Source: Himantopus leucocephalus (Eukaryota > Chordata > Aves > Charadriiformes > Recurvirostridae). From it: DNA of 64,000 bases. A program made the position numbers and the translations under genes. This document shows, piece after piece, positions 1 to 10,990 of the stretch. Location of the stretch: contig RSEF01000004.1 in the NCBI GenBank assembly GCA_003993805.1, positions 14,269,589 to 14,333,588 on the forward strand, given 5' to 3'. Each line of letters begins with the position of its first letter. The first letter of the stretch is position 1. Under the pieces are notes generated by a model. That model did no database searches and was not told the DNA's origin. It saw nothing but the letters and a program-made list of their open reading frames with translations.

Positions 1-44
1 CTTCAAGGTCCCTTCCAACCTAAACCATTCTGTGATTGTATGAT
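1..44 (+). mobile_element. CR1 LINE, 3' end only
   Basis: The window opens inside the last bases of a CR1 element. The text runs 'cttcaaggtcccttccaacc', then 'taaaccattctgtgatt', the typical avian CR1 3' terminus. It matches the tails at 58890-58937 and 60745-60783. The rest of the element lies outside the window. Confidence 0.85.
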
Positions 45-536
45 CTCATCCTGTATTTTAAATCTGTTTCCAAAGTACGGTTTGGAACCCTAAGCCAATA
101 CCTCTTCTACGGTGGTCAATATCAACATTCATTCCATTTGCCAATAAGGCAAAACAGGGAAAATATTGTTAAGAACTACTGTGATGGAACGCTACTGGCA
201 GAACCTGAAGCACGTAGCTCCCATTCAGAGCCTTTCTTGGTAACTTACAAATATGCATGACAGTTTCTTTTAAATACCTAACATCTCTTCCTAAGAAAGT
301 CATTTTCCTTTTGATATACATGCGCATATATCATAACAGGGTAGCACATGTAACTTGTGAGTTTCCAAAACTCATCCCTCTGGCCATATTTTCTCTTCCC
401 TCCAGCTATAATTCCTCTCCCAGGGTATGAGGCGAGCACTGAGTCTTCTGCAGCAATCAAGCATTGACTTCCAGAATCCCAGTTCCAAAGGCAAGAGATT
501 CACCTCGGCAAAACACAGGAAACATCCTGTTTTTAA
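45..536. other. Unique sequence, nothing recognised
   Basis: Between two CR1 copies. The open frames here are short, overlap on both strands and lack convincing splice sites. I see no gene, RNA or repeat. Confidence 0.5.
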
Positions 537-836
537 TGACTTTTTATGAGGGCATGGAGTGATAGGACGAGGTGGAATGGCTTCAAACTGGAAGAAGGGA
601 GATTTCAATTAGATATTAGGAAGAAATTTTTCACTGTGAGGGTGGTGAGGCACTGGCCCAGGTTGCTCAGAGAAGTTGTAGAAGCTCCATCCCTGGAGGT
701 GTTCAAGACCAGGTTGGACGGGGCTTGGAGCAACCTGGGCTGGTGGGAGGTGTCCCTGCCCAGGCCAACGGGGGTTGGAGCTCGATGATCTTTAAGATCC
801 TTTCCAACCCAAACCATTCTGTGATTCTATGATTAT
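537..836 (+). mobile_element. CR1 LINE, 5'-truncated copy
   Basis: About 300 bp of CR1 in plus orientation, covering the extreme end of the ORF2 region and the 3' UTR. Recognisable blocks are 'gggcatggagtgatagg', 'gtgagggtggtgaggcactg', 'tccctggaggtgttcaagac' and 'gttggacggggcttggagc', ending in 'ccattctgtgattctatgat'. It aligns by eye along its whole length with the copy at about 58640-58937, so the two are of the same or a closely related subfamily. Severe 5' truncation is normal for CR1. The open frames inside it are remnants without function. Confidence 0.92.
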
Positions 837-3800
837 GAGATTAAAAGAAACAAATCAGTTTTCATTTAAACTCTGTGTAACTACGAATAAATGAAACAGA
901 ATTGCAATTATGATTTCCTTAACCAAAGAGATTTCTTAAAATTTCATTTTTTTCAAAGTAAATAAGTAAACCGCACAAATTCCTATTTACTAGACTTGTT
1001 CCCTGTAGTCAACCATTCACCTGCTCACTTTAATAATTATCACCCATTTTTGGTATTTTGTCTGTATTTAGCACAGCAGAGCCTACACAGCTATCAGAGT
1101 GGGAGCTGGATTCCGTTCCGGCCCAAACACGATGAACAGAGCAGTTAACCAAATTCTGATCACAGCATCTCTCCTGCTGGTAACGTTTGAGCCTGCAGAG
1201 CTCAGTTGACTCTCAGATCCCACGCTGAGCTCGCAGCTGGCAATTATGAAGAACCCCAACTTTCTATTTATGAAGTGAGAATACCGGATAGAGAAGCCAC
1301 TGAGAAACCACAACCATGGAACCCTGTTAGGATCACTCGCAGACTAGAGCCACAAAACACCTCAAAGCAAATGTTTACACTTTGCTCCAGAAAATACCAC
1401 GGGGAAAACAGTGGGAGGAATCTAGCAGGCCAAAAAAGATGACATTTGTGTAAATATCTGCCTCCAACCACTCAGTTCCTAACCTTGCAGGATTTCAAAG
1501 TCCATAACTTCTTTTAGCACACCAGCTGCTTCTCCTTCAGAAATGGTGACAGCAGGCAGTGTGAAAATGACATGACTTGGAGACAAACCAGTTTTATTTA
1601 AAAACAACATTTATATATATTACACACAATATTCCAAGTTAAAAGAACATTATCGAAAATGCTAAGTCAAATATTCAAAAGTCAAGAAATTCCAGAATTA
1701 AGATCGCCTATGCAATCTGAATTTGAATCTCTTGCTTTATGCGGTATGCTGCCACCTTCAATTACACAATCGCGTATTATTTTTGCTGCAGGACCCTTGC
1801 CTCATTTAGTGTAGAGGGTGGATGATTCTCAATTAATGAGCAGCTATTCAATATTTGTTTTCTTCTTGTTGTTTAGCGTGCAGCCCATTTCTGATGACTT
1901 GCCTCCACAGGGGGTTACTCAGAAACAGTTGAACAACTCCCTGATTGAATGCTTTATTACAGAACAAGATCATTTCATCTCTGCTCAGTTTAACCCACTT
2001 TACTTCACCAAACTCAAACCATACTCTGAGCACATTTGATTAATTTATTCATGGCTTTTCTAAGGTTCACATTACTAATACATTTTTGATGAACCTACTG
2101 TCCCAACACTTCCATTTTATCTGGACTGACTGGTGAAAAAAATTATTAGAAAGTTTCTGTGTTGTAAAAGTATTCATTAATTTAGGATATCCAATTTAGA
2201 AAATAAGAGCATGCTTTTTGTAGAGTGCTTAGCATTATATGGTGCTTTAAATGCTAAAAACTCAGGTCCAGCTGCAGCTCTAAGTATATAGTGCTGGTGC
2301 AGATCAGATATCGCCTCCAATTGAGTATCCAGAAAATGAGGAACATTCAGTTAATGAACACTTCAAAAAAAGGTTTCATTTGCACCAACTTGGCATTAGA
2401 ATCTCAGTCGTAAAGGCAGAAATTAAATCGAGTTTTCCAAGGCTGCGTTTAGCTGTGTTAACAATGAGACCCAGTGATGTGGTTATCAACAGAATAAGTA
2501 GTGCAAATGCACCCAGATCCACGGACCCGAAAGACTCAAGTGCCAGACCAGAAAGATAGAGGGAAGACAGGGAGAAGCACAGTTACCAGGACAAGGGGAC
2601 TCATTACTTTCCTTCCATCAAAACCAATGTCAGACATACTCTTGCACATCAACTACCCTGTTGAGACCACCTCCTTTTTCCTGCACTTTAAATCATCGTT
2701 TGGTACATATTTCCAAACTTCTGCAACCAGTGAAGCTGTGTAGGAGAGTCAAAGACTTTTTCACAACACAGCCTGCCAGGCTTCGAGTTTATCACTAAAC
2801 CAGTAAGCTTTATGTGGACCAGCGCAAGAAGGAATGAGACGCTTTGTCAGTGGGCTTCACTTGTTTTAGCTGGGAGGAAAGGAATGGCAAGGGGGCTCTG
2901 GTTCCATGCCAGGTCATAGAGGGGAATATGTTGCATATTTCCTTCAGGTCACCTTCGTTTCCATCTCTGCCAAACTCCCTCTGCTCCAGTCCTGTCTTCA
3001 CATCTGACTCTTCACTGTTTTCCCATTTTCCTCACCAGACATGATCAGTATCTGCATTCCTGTTCTACTTTCTGAAGTCACTTCCGTATCAGCTCCTGGA
3101 CCCAGCTGCTTCCCTCCCAGATCCTCCCCAACCAGTTCCTCCCCCAGCTTGGAGAAGCACATTCCCTAAATGATGTGCTCCTCTGGTAAATCACATCCTT
3201 GCCATTTTCCCTGTATGTACTGGCTCCCCCAACCTAATCACCCTTTACAAAGTCCTTAACCACGTGCAGTGTTTCTTCCCTCCCACTCTTGAGTCACTCC
3301 TGGGCTACGCTCACCTCACTTCCAAGTACAACTCAGCCTGCCAAGACCCGGAGTTACCAGTCCTAAAAGACGACTTCTGATCCAGGCCACCGCATGGTCT
3401 GTGCAGATAACATCTGCAGGTGCTTGGGCTTAAGGGTAGGCTGTCCACAAGGCTGTCCACGTTGCTCTAGAAAACCTCGTTTCCTGAGCTTCCCGGTATT
3501 GCCCAGAGATAAGATTCCTTGATTCCTAAATTTGGGTTCTCCCTTCAACTACCCTCTGAAGGAGACTCACTCTGCCACGACTTGTAGAAAACTAGCATGT
3601 TTATCCTCACAGCTAACGTTAACTTTTCTGAGCAACTCATAGGCTGTACTGCACTTAGAACTTGGCCAAACTTGAGTGGATTTTAATAAAGAGGGGGAAA
3701 AAAAGTACTAACGGTGACAAATTTCAGCACTCCATCAGCTTTTAGTTGTACACTTCAGGACTAAAAGCACTAATACCTTAGAGGGAAAGACTGAAAAGCC

Positions 3801-6800
3801 CTGAGATATACACAGCTGACACAGCGTTACATGTTTGGCAAATTGTCGCCAAACAATTGCAACTGAAAAACAGAGCTTAAGCAAAAAGCTTGAGGAAACC
3901 TCAGGAAGAGAAGAGCTAACTGGTGATAATTAGTCAAGTGATAGGAGGTCTGGCGCTCAAATGGATAACGCTTTTCTGTTTGCACATCTGCCTCCAGGCA
4001 TCAATGTACAGAAGCATATCACCTCTGGCAGACATCAGGAAAGCAGCAGGGTATAGCGCAGGGCACAGCACAGGGCACACAGGAGCCCGTGGCGTGGCAC
4101 AGAAGAATAAGGGACACTGACTTAGCGGGAGTGAGAATTAAGGGGGAAGAGGAGGTATACAGATCTTTTGGCATGGGAAGAGAGAGCAGAAACGGATGCA
4201 CAGGAAAGCGGAAAACACAGGGTTTCTGGTTGCAGACTGTCCCTGAAGTATAAGGAGAGAGAATGGGCTGGGAAGGTGGCACACAGATTACTGTGGGCAG
4301 AAGCATCTAGCAGTAACAGCCAGTTCAGGCTTCAAAAGAAACGATGCAAGTGGCTAGAAAACAAACACGCAGCTGTTTTCCAGAAACCTAAGAGAATTAA
4401 GGTGTTGTTTTCAGCCCTCTCTGCACCTTCGTAAATCTGGACTCCTCTCAGGCTCGTGCGATCAGCACGACCACGAAAGCACCGTGTGCCCATCAGCTCA
4501 CAGCACCTTCCACTGGAGACTGGCCGTGATTTAACAAGCTTCTCCTGTCTAAAATAAGCCAAAATGTTCTATGTCCTAATATATTGATGTGAGGGTTGAA
4601 GTGAGATAAAGAGATGGAAAAGTGGAGTTCGTAGCGACCAGTTTACTCCCTTTTCCGGTAGTCCCATCCCAGAAAGCAGGCCTCTGCAGAAGAGCCCAGC
4701 TCCACCCCCTCCTGGCTGGGCTTCCAGGCAATCTCCGCAGGAAGCAGGGCAGCTGCTGCCGTTTCCCTATTGAAAGAAAATGAGAGAGACTGTTAACCTT
4801 AGGTCTGCCAACTGTTGAACAGGGCCTTCTTATGCTCCGAGAGCTGCTGTATTTCCATTTTATAAGAAAATCAGAGGTGGGAACAAAGAAGCTCAGACAC
4901 AAAACACAGGAGGGTACGTATAGCATGTGGAAGTCTGCTTAGAAGAGGATGCACCTGTTTCATGAATGGGAGATATTGTCGAGGGCCATGATTGGTGTTT
5001 GAATTTGACGAGAGCTCTACATGAGGCAAGAGAGGCAACAAAAGAAAATCCAAGAAATGACAAGGTTGGTGCTGGCAGAGGTCTATTCTGGGACTACTCG
5101 GGGTCATTTCAAAGAACATGTCGGCTTCTTTAACAGTTCTGACCTTTGCAATACAGCAGTGTAAAACAAGATGTACCTATCCTACATGCATTAGAATGCT
5201 CTTACGATATTTCACGTTTCCAGAATGTTCATTATTTGATTCAAGCTCTTTTGAGGAGATTTTTGATCCAGTAAAAGAAATACATTGGCTCTCTAGCTAC
5301 TAGTGCTAGGACTAGAAATTTATGTAGATACACACAGAAGGAGTTGACCTCAGTGGAAAAGTCTGGATTTATATTGCTGCTGCTGAAGCAGAATTTATTC
5401 CTCGCCTTGCAGACATGAAACCAGAACTGTTTCATGGTAAGAAAACAAAAGGCGCTATACAAGATCAAACATGTTGTCTGTGTAGCCCAGTGTTCTGACA
5501 CGGGGCAGTCCCAGATGCTTTTAAGAATGCTTTTATGCTCACAGAGAAAAAATAATACAAGAAATCTGCCCAAAAGGGAATTTCCGTTTTACATGTGCTA
5601 AATAGCATGTGTCTTACAACCGGAGGCCACAATAAAAACGTACTGCCTATAATTATGAATGCTCTCATTCCCACATGAACATCGACACCTTTCCTGAAAT
5701 CCTTCAAGGCTTTCAACCTCAGCGCACGCTTGCAGCAATGAATTCTGCAGGAGAATAACGTGCTATGTACAGAAGCATTTCCTTCCGTTAATATTAGCCG
5801 CAATTCCTTTCAATTTCACTGAATTTCTCCTTACTCTCAAAAACCGGCAGAGATTAATTAGGAATTTCTGACTTCGTTCCTCAGTTTTCTTTATTTTATA
5901 CACTCCTACCACACCCCCTCTTGCCTGCCTTCTTTCTGGAATAAAGAATTCAGGGACTGTCAGTCATCTTCAGGAGCCATTTCATAGATACCCGTGTACA
6001 ATGCCAGGGGAACAGTCTGACAATTCCCACCAACAATGCCTCTGAAATCTCAAAACTCATTCCATGTTTTATGACCAGGCTGCATTCAATTAAAATTAGT
6101 GATACTGATAGATGTAGCAGCAGTACCCGGGTAAGCCATTTTTACATTATGTACTCATCCAGGAATAGACCGTTAACTGATTTTTTGATTAAGTAAATTT
6201 TATCTCTCCTAATAAAATCAAACCTTCTGGTTAGGACTGAAGAGAAGAAGAAGAACACACAAGCACTGAAACTTTTTCCATAATGTGATTTCATTTCATT
6301 ATGTTCGGCTACAAATTTTGCTCTTCCCCTGCAGTCAATATTTGTAACTTTATCAAATGAAGAGGAATTTGATGGGCTGGCTTTGATGAGAAATTTGGCT
6401 TTTAATAATTATTTTTTGTTTAATGCATGCCTACTCAGTTCTAAATAAGGAAAGCCATATTCCTTTCTCACCGCGCCAAGGTGAAATGGTGACCCATTAT
6501 ACGTAATGGACTTGTTTCAATCTCTGCATAATGAGAATAGCACCTTGACAGCAATACAGGCATTGAAGGTAGAAGAGGTGAAAACATTACCTTGGGAGCA
6601 ATCTCCTTGTATCGCGTACCTACATTACAGTGATATCTAATGTGTTTTAATTTGTTGCTGTTTGTAGTTTAAATTTCTAAGAGAAAGGACAATCTGGAAG
6701 CATGAAAAATTACTAATTATAACATGTAAAATAGAAGCAGCAATGGAAATGTCAACAATCTGACTGGGACATCAGAGATGTTTGAGATGATGAATAAGGA

Positions 6801-9622
6801 ACATTTCACTGCAGACTGGGAGAGAAGCTTTGGGCCATTTTTCAAAGCTTGAAGAACTTCCCAAGGAGTTACAAATGTTCATTTTTCTCCTACGCCTTCA
6901 ATTACTGTCAGAACGTACTGTGGTCTTTCTAATGGCTCCCATGAACTTCAAACAGCATTCGTTGTCAAGAGATCATAAGCACAAAGATACTTTGGTCTAA
7001 GTCCTGTTGAAATTAATGGGAGCTGGGCATTTGTATGCCACTGCTGATGCAGATCTGTGGCCTTAACCATGATATCGAGTATTTACTGAACCACGGATTT
7101 TCTGGGAAGTATAAGTTTTCCTGGAGGAGACAGGGCTATACCATATAAATACTGTTCCTGTAGTTGGTCAACAGTCCTCTGACACAGCCATAATCTTCAC
7201 ACTGACCGATATAGTTTCTGACCAGTTATGAGCCTTGAAATAGAGGAGATTCAGGAAGTGGCAAACTTGAGACCTTGAGAAATTTTAGTATATTAGTCAT
7301 AGTGGATTAAAAACAAGTATTTGGAAAAAAAAGATTCAATGCGGCATAAAAATATACTAGAACATTTTCAGACATTCCTTATTGGTTTCCTCATGAGTTC
7401 ACAGGCAAAATGCTGCCTGTGAACCCTTGCACTAATACAAACTGGCAGAAATTTATATTCCCAGGTCTTTGCATATGTATATGTATGCACATATATAAAT
7501 ATGTATGTATACACACATTATATATAGCTTTTTCAGTTGACATAAGATACTTCAGTAAGAAGCTGTGTATAACAAGAAATATAAAAGGAAGTTTTATGAA
7601 ATGCATAAGACAGAAAACTTCAGTCAGTAAGAAAAAAAGAACTTAAGGATGAAAATATAAATAAGGGCTAACCAGACCTGTAAAAGCCTTTGTTGCACTT
7701 GTTATCTTATCTACCATTGCTAGCTGGCAATACAGAGACATTATTAAAAAATAAAACCAAAGAAAATATCTCAAACTATACATACAGAGGAATGGATGGC
7801 ATCTCTGTCAAAAATCAGGCCTCTGCACACTTGAAATGGAAGTTATATACAAGGTCAGACTCCAGGTAATAAACCCGAGGTCCTCTTCAAGACTACCTCA
7901 GAAATACACAGTTTTCAAGTTTAAAGCACAGGGACAGGTTCTAGCTGTGTTTTCAGCATGTCTGCATTGTGGTAAGGATGTAAAGTGCTTTTTCTCCACT
8001 CTATTGATTTGCCCTATAAAAGAAGGAATTGCAATTGCAATCGTCTGCCCTCCAGCGTAAGCGGCTGCACTCCCCCGACTCCTCTACGAGACCAGTAGGA
8101 AGCAGGGAACCTGGAACAGGCACAGGTTACCCCTTCACACCCCAGGCTGGGGAAACGAAAGCAGGGAGCCTGAATTTATACTCCCCAGGTAACACAGCAG
8201 AGAACTACACTACACACTGAAGGATTCAGAGTTACCTATTTTGATCTACGCTAACGTGAAGGCTGCTTTTCTTGATGTGCTGTCCTGATTGATATCATCT
8301 CTAATCCAGAGGCACTTCATTAAGAAGTTGCCAAGAATCAACATTTTGACTGTTTCAGCCTTTAACTGCCAAAGCTGGTTAATTTTTCTACAAACTGAAG
8401 GAAGGAGAGTCACTCTGTAGGCAGGTGCAAGTTGTTCGATGACTGTTTGAGTCATTTTTTGGGTGCTCAGCAGACAAGCTCTCCTGCAGCTTCATACTAA
8501 CGGGACACATCAGGCCTCTTGGCTTTGTTGTGGCAATCCAGCCACTGTTGGTTACCAGTTTCCCCTTCATCTGGTATCATGTTTTAGGACGGAGCTTCTT
8601 TCAGGCAGGATGCTTCTGTAAGCAAAGGAACAAGCCAGCCTACTTTTCAAAGCTAATTTCTTTTTAAAAGTGTGGACATGAGGAAGGTGGCAGAGGGTGG
8701 GATGTGACTTAAAAGCAGATGGAAATGCAGAAGAACAGTTGCTTAGCACCTATAAAAGTCAGGCCCACTTCTTCACAAGATATGTATGTATTTAGGTACC
8801 CATATTTAGGCATCCGCATTTGTGTTTTGGCCTCTAAATAACCTAAATCCATCACAGGTTTTTTGGAATCTGCAGTTGATTAAATAAACGAAGATATTAA
8901 AAGTCATAAGACTCACGCTGCGGTCCTGGCAGCAATCAGCTCTTCGGCACTCGGGGACAGCTTTTGTATTACCTATGCTCCTGTTAGGAGCATTGCCATC
9001 TATTAATGAATGAAAGACAGAGAACAGAAAATGGCCCTGTAGAAACTTAATCCCACACTGATTTCTCAGCCAGTGGGACAATAAGGGATCACCAGCAGCC
9101 GCCCTGCCTTTGTCTGAGCAAGAGATGCAAATTAAAGATTGCAGTCAGAGGCAATTGTTCAACCTAGACTATTTTATGTGGGCATGTGTTTGTTTTGGAA
9201 TGGGTCTGTAGCATCTAATTCTCTGGGACTGGATCGATACAACACAGCAGGACAGAGACAGACAGCATTTCAGAAATGCAAAAAACAAAAAAAAAGCCTG
9301 TAGCCATGCTAGATTGACAGCCAAAAAGAATGTGCTCAAAAGCATTCTACTTTATTTCTTACTCAATTATGAAAGCTCACCTGATAAAAGGAGCAAGAAA
9401 TTACCCTGCTTAATGACACAGATAAGGGAAGAAAACAGAAGCATTTAATTCCCATAAGCATCTCGTGTCTTTGTCTCAGCCTGCTTTTTATGCCTGGATT
9501 ATGCTAACACTATTAATCTTTGTGTCTGTGACTAACTCCTGGGTTTTTATGTTAGTGACCTGATTCTGCACTAACATGCTCCTCCCAGTTTGGTGAAGCT
9601 CCCCATGTGATCCATTCTTCCC
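837..9622. other. AT-rich intergenic sequence
   Basis: Nearly 8.8 kb in which I find no supportable exon, RNA gene or transposon. Open frames of up to 116 codons (for example 4926-4576 minus) are isolated and lack paired splice sites or a polyA signal. The stretch 7473-7528 is a degraded TATG/TATA simple repeat. The stretch 6290-6560 is rich in TAAT-type homeodomain core motifs and could be a conserved non-coding element, which cannot be judged without an alignment. Confidence 0.5.
7473..7528. repeat. Degenerate TATG/TA simple repeat
   Basis: An imperfect run of tat, atg and aca units ('atatgtatatgtatgcacat', then 'gtatgtatacacac' and 'attatatatag') gives a low-complexity tract. It creates the apparent opposed open frames at 7391-7646, which I do not regard as genes. 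Confidence 0.6.
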
Positions 9623-9624
9623 CC

Positions 9625-9632
9625 TAAATAAA
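9625..9632 (+). promoter_or_regulatory. TATA-like box before the CpG-rich block
   Basis: 'taaataaa' lies about 30 bp before the point (about 9655) where composition changes from AT-rich to CpG-rich and the candidate first exon begins. Position and sequence fit a core promoter TATA element. A single AT-rich octamer in AT-rich DNA is weak evidence by itself, so this stands or falls with the exon. Confidence 0.3.
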
Positions 9633-9654
9633 GTTGAAAAATTTGGCTGGGATC

Positions 9655-9909
9655 AGTGAGTGCTGCTGAGGTAGCGGGCGTGTGGAGCTATTCCACCCTC
9701 CCCGCAGCTGCAGCACAAATAACGCGCCTGTTCAGCACTATCTGCCTTTCGGTTTTAAAGACCAAGGGGGGACGAGACTGGCCAGTTAGCAAGGTCTCAG
9801 CCTACCTCCACGCTCAGGCTCCAGCACAGGCTCCCAGCCTTGCCACCCCCTGATCACTCTCCCCCTTTGAAAGTAGCCCCGCGAGCCGAGGAAGATGTGG
9901 CCGGAGAAG
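9655..9909 (+). CDS. Candidate first exon: start codon plus five codons, then splice donor
   Basis: An ATG at 9895 with A at -3 opens the frame Met-Trp-Pro-Glu-Lys. It is followed directly by the full consensus donor GTGAGT at 9910, so the exon would end in phase 0 after codon 5. Upstream are about 240 bp of GC-rich leader-like sequence and a TATA-like box at 9625. This is the arrangement of a first exon with a very short coding part. I could not find a phase-0 partner exon downstream, and I do not recognise a protein from five residues. It could be the 5' end of the transcript carrying the ORF at 21216, but the frames neither prove nor exclude this. The exon start is an estimate. A chance ATG near a chance donor in GC-rich DNA is the alternative. 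Confidence 0.33.
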
Positions 9910-10267
9910 GTGAGTACTGCATGGCTATGGTGAATCCTTTGTGCGGAATGGGAGGCTCATTAGAAAGTGGAGGAGGGAGGGGGCAGCGGTCGCAATTTTT
10001 TAAATGGACACAGTCAAAAGCCTCCTTTCCTTCCCCATTATGCGAAGGGCGCGTGTGCCCCCTTTCAAAGGGAATCTACCTAATGAGCTGATTTCCCGAC
10101 AAAGCTCATTTTCCTGGTGCGGGGTGCAGAGCGCAGCAGCAAAAAAGCCCAAGCATGGGAAACCGCTTGCTGCAGACCTGCCGTTTGTCCGGCTGAGCAG
10201 GCGGGTGTCTCGCCGGGAGCCGAGAGCATCCCTGCTCCAGCCCTCCGCAGCCTCCCAACCAGGGTAC

Positions 10268-10490
10268 GGCACACGGTGCGGTACCCCCGCGGGGCTGGCA
10301 CGGCGTGGCTGGCACCCGGCATGCAGGGTCGGCATGGCACGGCACCAGATACCCGACGTGCAGAGCTGGCAGAGCATAGCACTGTACAGCGCGGTACCAG
10401 CATGCACGGCTGGCATGGCACAGCACCGCACCGGGCAGCGCGGTACCAGCGTGCGGGACTGGCATGGCACAGCATGGAGCAGAGCAGCAT
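10268..10490. repeat. Degenerate minisatellite, unit about 49 bp
   Basis: The unit starting 'gcggtaccagcatgcacggc' at 10391 recurs at 10440 as 'gcggtaccagcgtgcgggac', giving a 49-bp period. Each unit contains 'ctggcatggcacagca' or a near copy. Weaker copies with small indels extend upstream to about 10268. The array is GC-rich and nearly free of stop codons, so it produces long overlapping open frames on both strands (10004-10969 plus; 10106-10906, 10000-10521 and 10080-10502 minus). These are by-products of the repeat. Confidence 0.7.
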
Positions 10491-10569
10491 CCAGGGCTGC
10501 ACTGCTCACCCCGCTGCCCACCAGCCTGGCCCAGAGCCACTCGTGGCCCCCACTGGGGCTGTCCAGCTC

Positions 10570-10990
10570 TAGTCAGAGGCATGACTGTCCCCCCCGCCCT
10601 GGGTACCAGCAGCTTTCCACGCGTACACCCACCACACGCCCACCCTTCACAAAGACGTATGTAACACCCTCCCTCATAGCACAAAGGTGCGCTAACACCC
10701 CTATAAACACACCCTCCTCCTCTCAGGCAATGTGCATCTTCCTCTCCATCCCCACCGGGACCCCAGGAACCCCTCACCCTTTCCCCTTCATCATGCACCC
10801 GCTTCTCCACATGCATATAAGCCTCCTCCACAGTTACCCATGCTACTTGTCCCCTTTGTTCACCCAGAGACGGAGCACACCCCTTCCTCCCCCTCCATAC
10901 GTACACCTGGTCAGTAGGTCTTGCTACCTATGCCGGGAGGCTGAACCCCTCAACCCTCAAAGAGGATGAGGTGACATGCCCCTCATCCCC
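10570..10990. repeat. C-rich low-complexity tract
   Basis: The plus strand is strongly skewed to C with few G, with many CACCC, CCCTT and CCTCC words. It looks like a low-complexity continuation of the CpG-rich block. Runs of CACCC could bind KLF/SP-type factors, but that is inference from the motif alone. No gene is seen. Confidence 0.45.

Larger units (their letters stand above)
9650..10560. promoter_or_regulatory. CpG-rich block, possible CpG-island promoter
   Basis: CpG dinucleotides are plainly more frequent here than in the flanks. Examples are 'gcgaagggcgcgtg' near 10037, 'tctcgccgggagccgag' near 10209 and 'gcggtacccccgcgggg' near 10278. In vertebrates such a block usually marks a promoter. 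It contains the candidate first exon ending at 9909 and a degenerate minisatellite at about 10268-10490. The minisatellite inflates the CpG count, so the island call would be firmer if the 9650-10260 part still qualifies alone. Confidence 0.45.

Noticed and set aside
4576..4926. 116-codon minus ORF
   Set aside because: Low-support composition, no splice sites or homology that I can recognise; expected by chance in 64 kb.
5241..5803. Two overlapping minus ORFs of 110 and 112 codons
   Set aside because: Overlap each other in different frames, no supporting signals.
10004..10969. 321-codon ORF on plus, longest in the window
   Set aside because: Runs through a degenerate minisatellite and a C-rich tract, with equally long frames on the other strand. 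No domain, splice or polyA support. Kept only as a curiosity.
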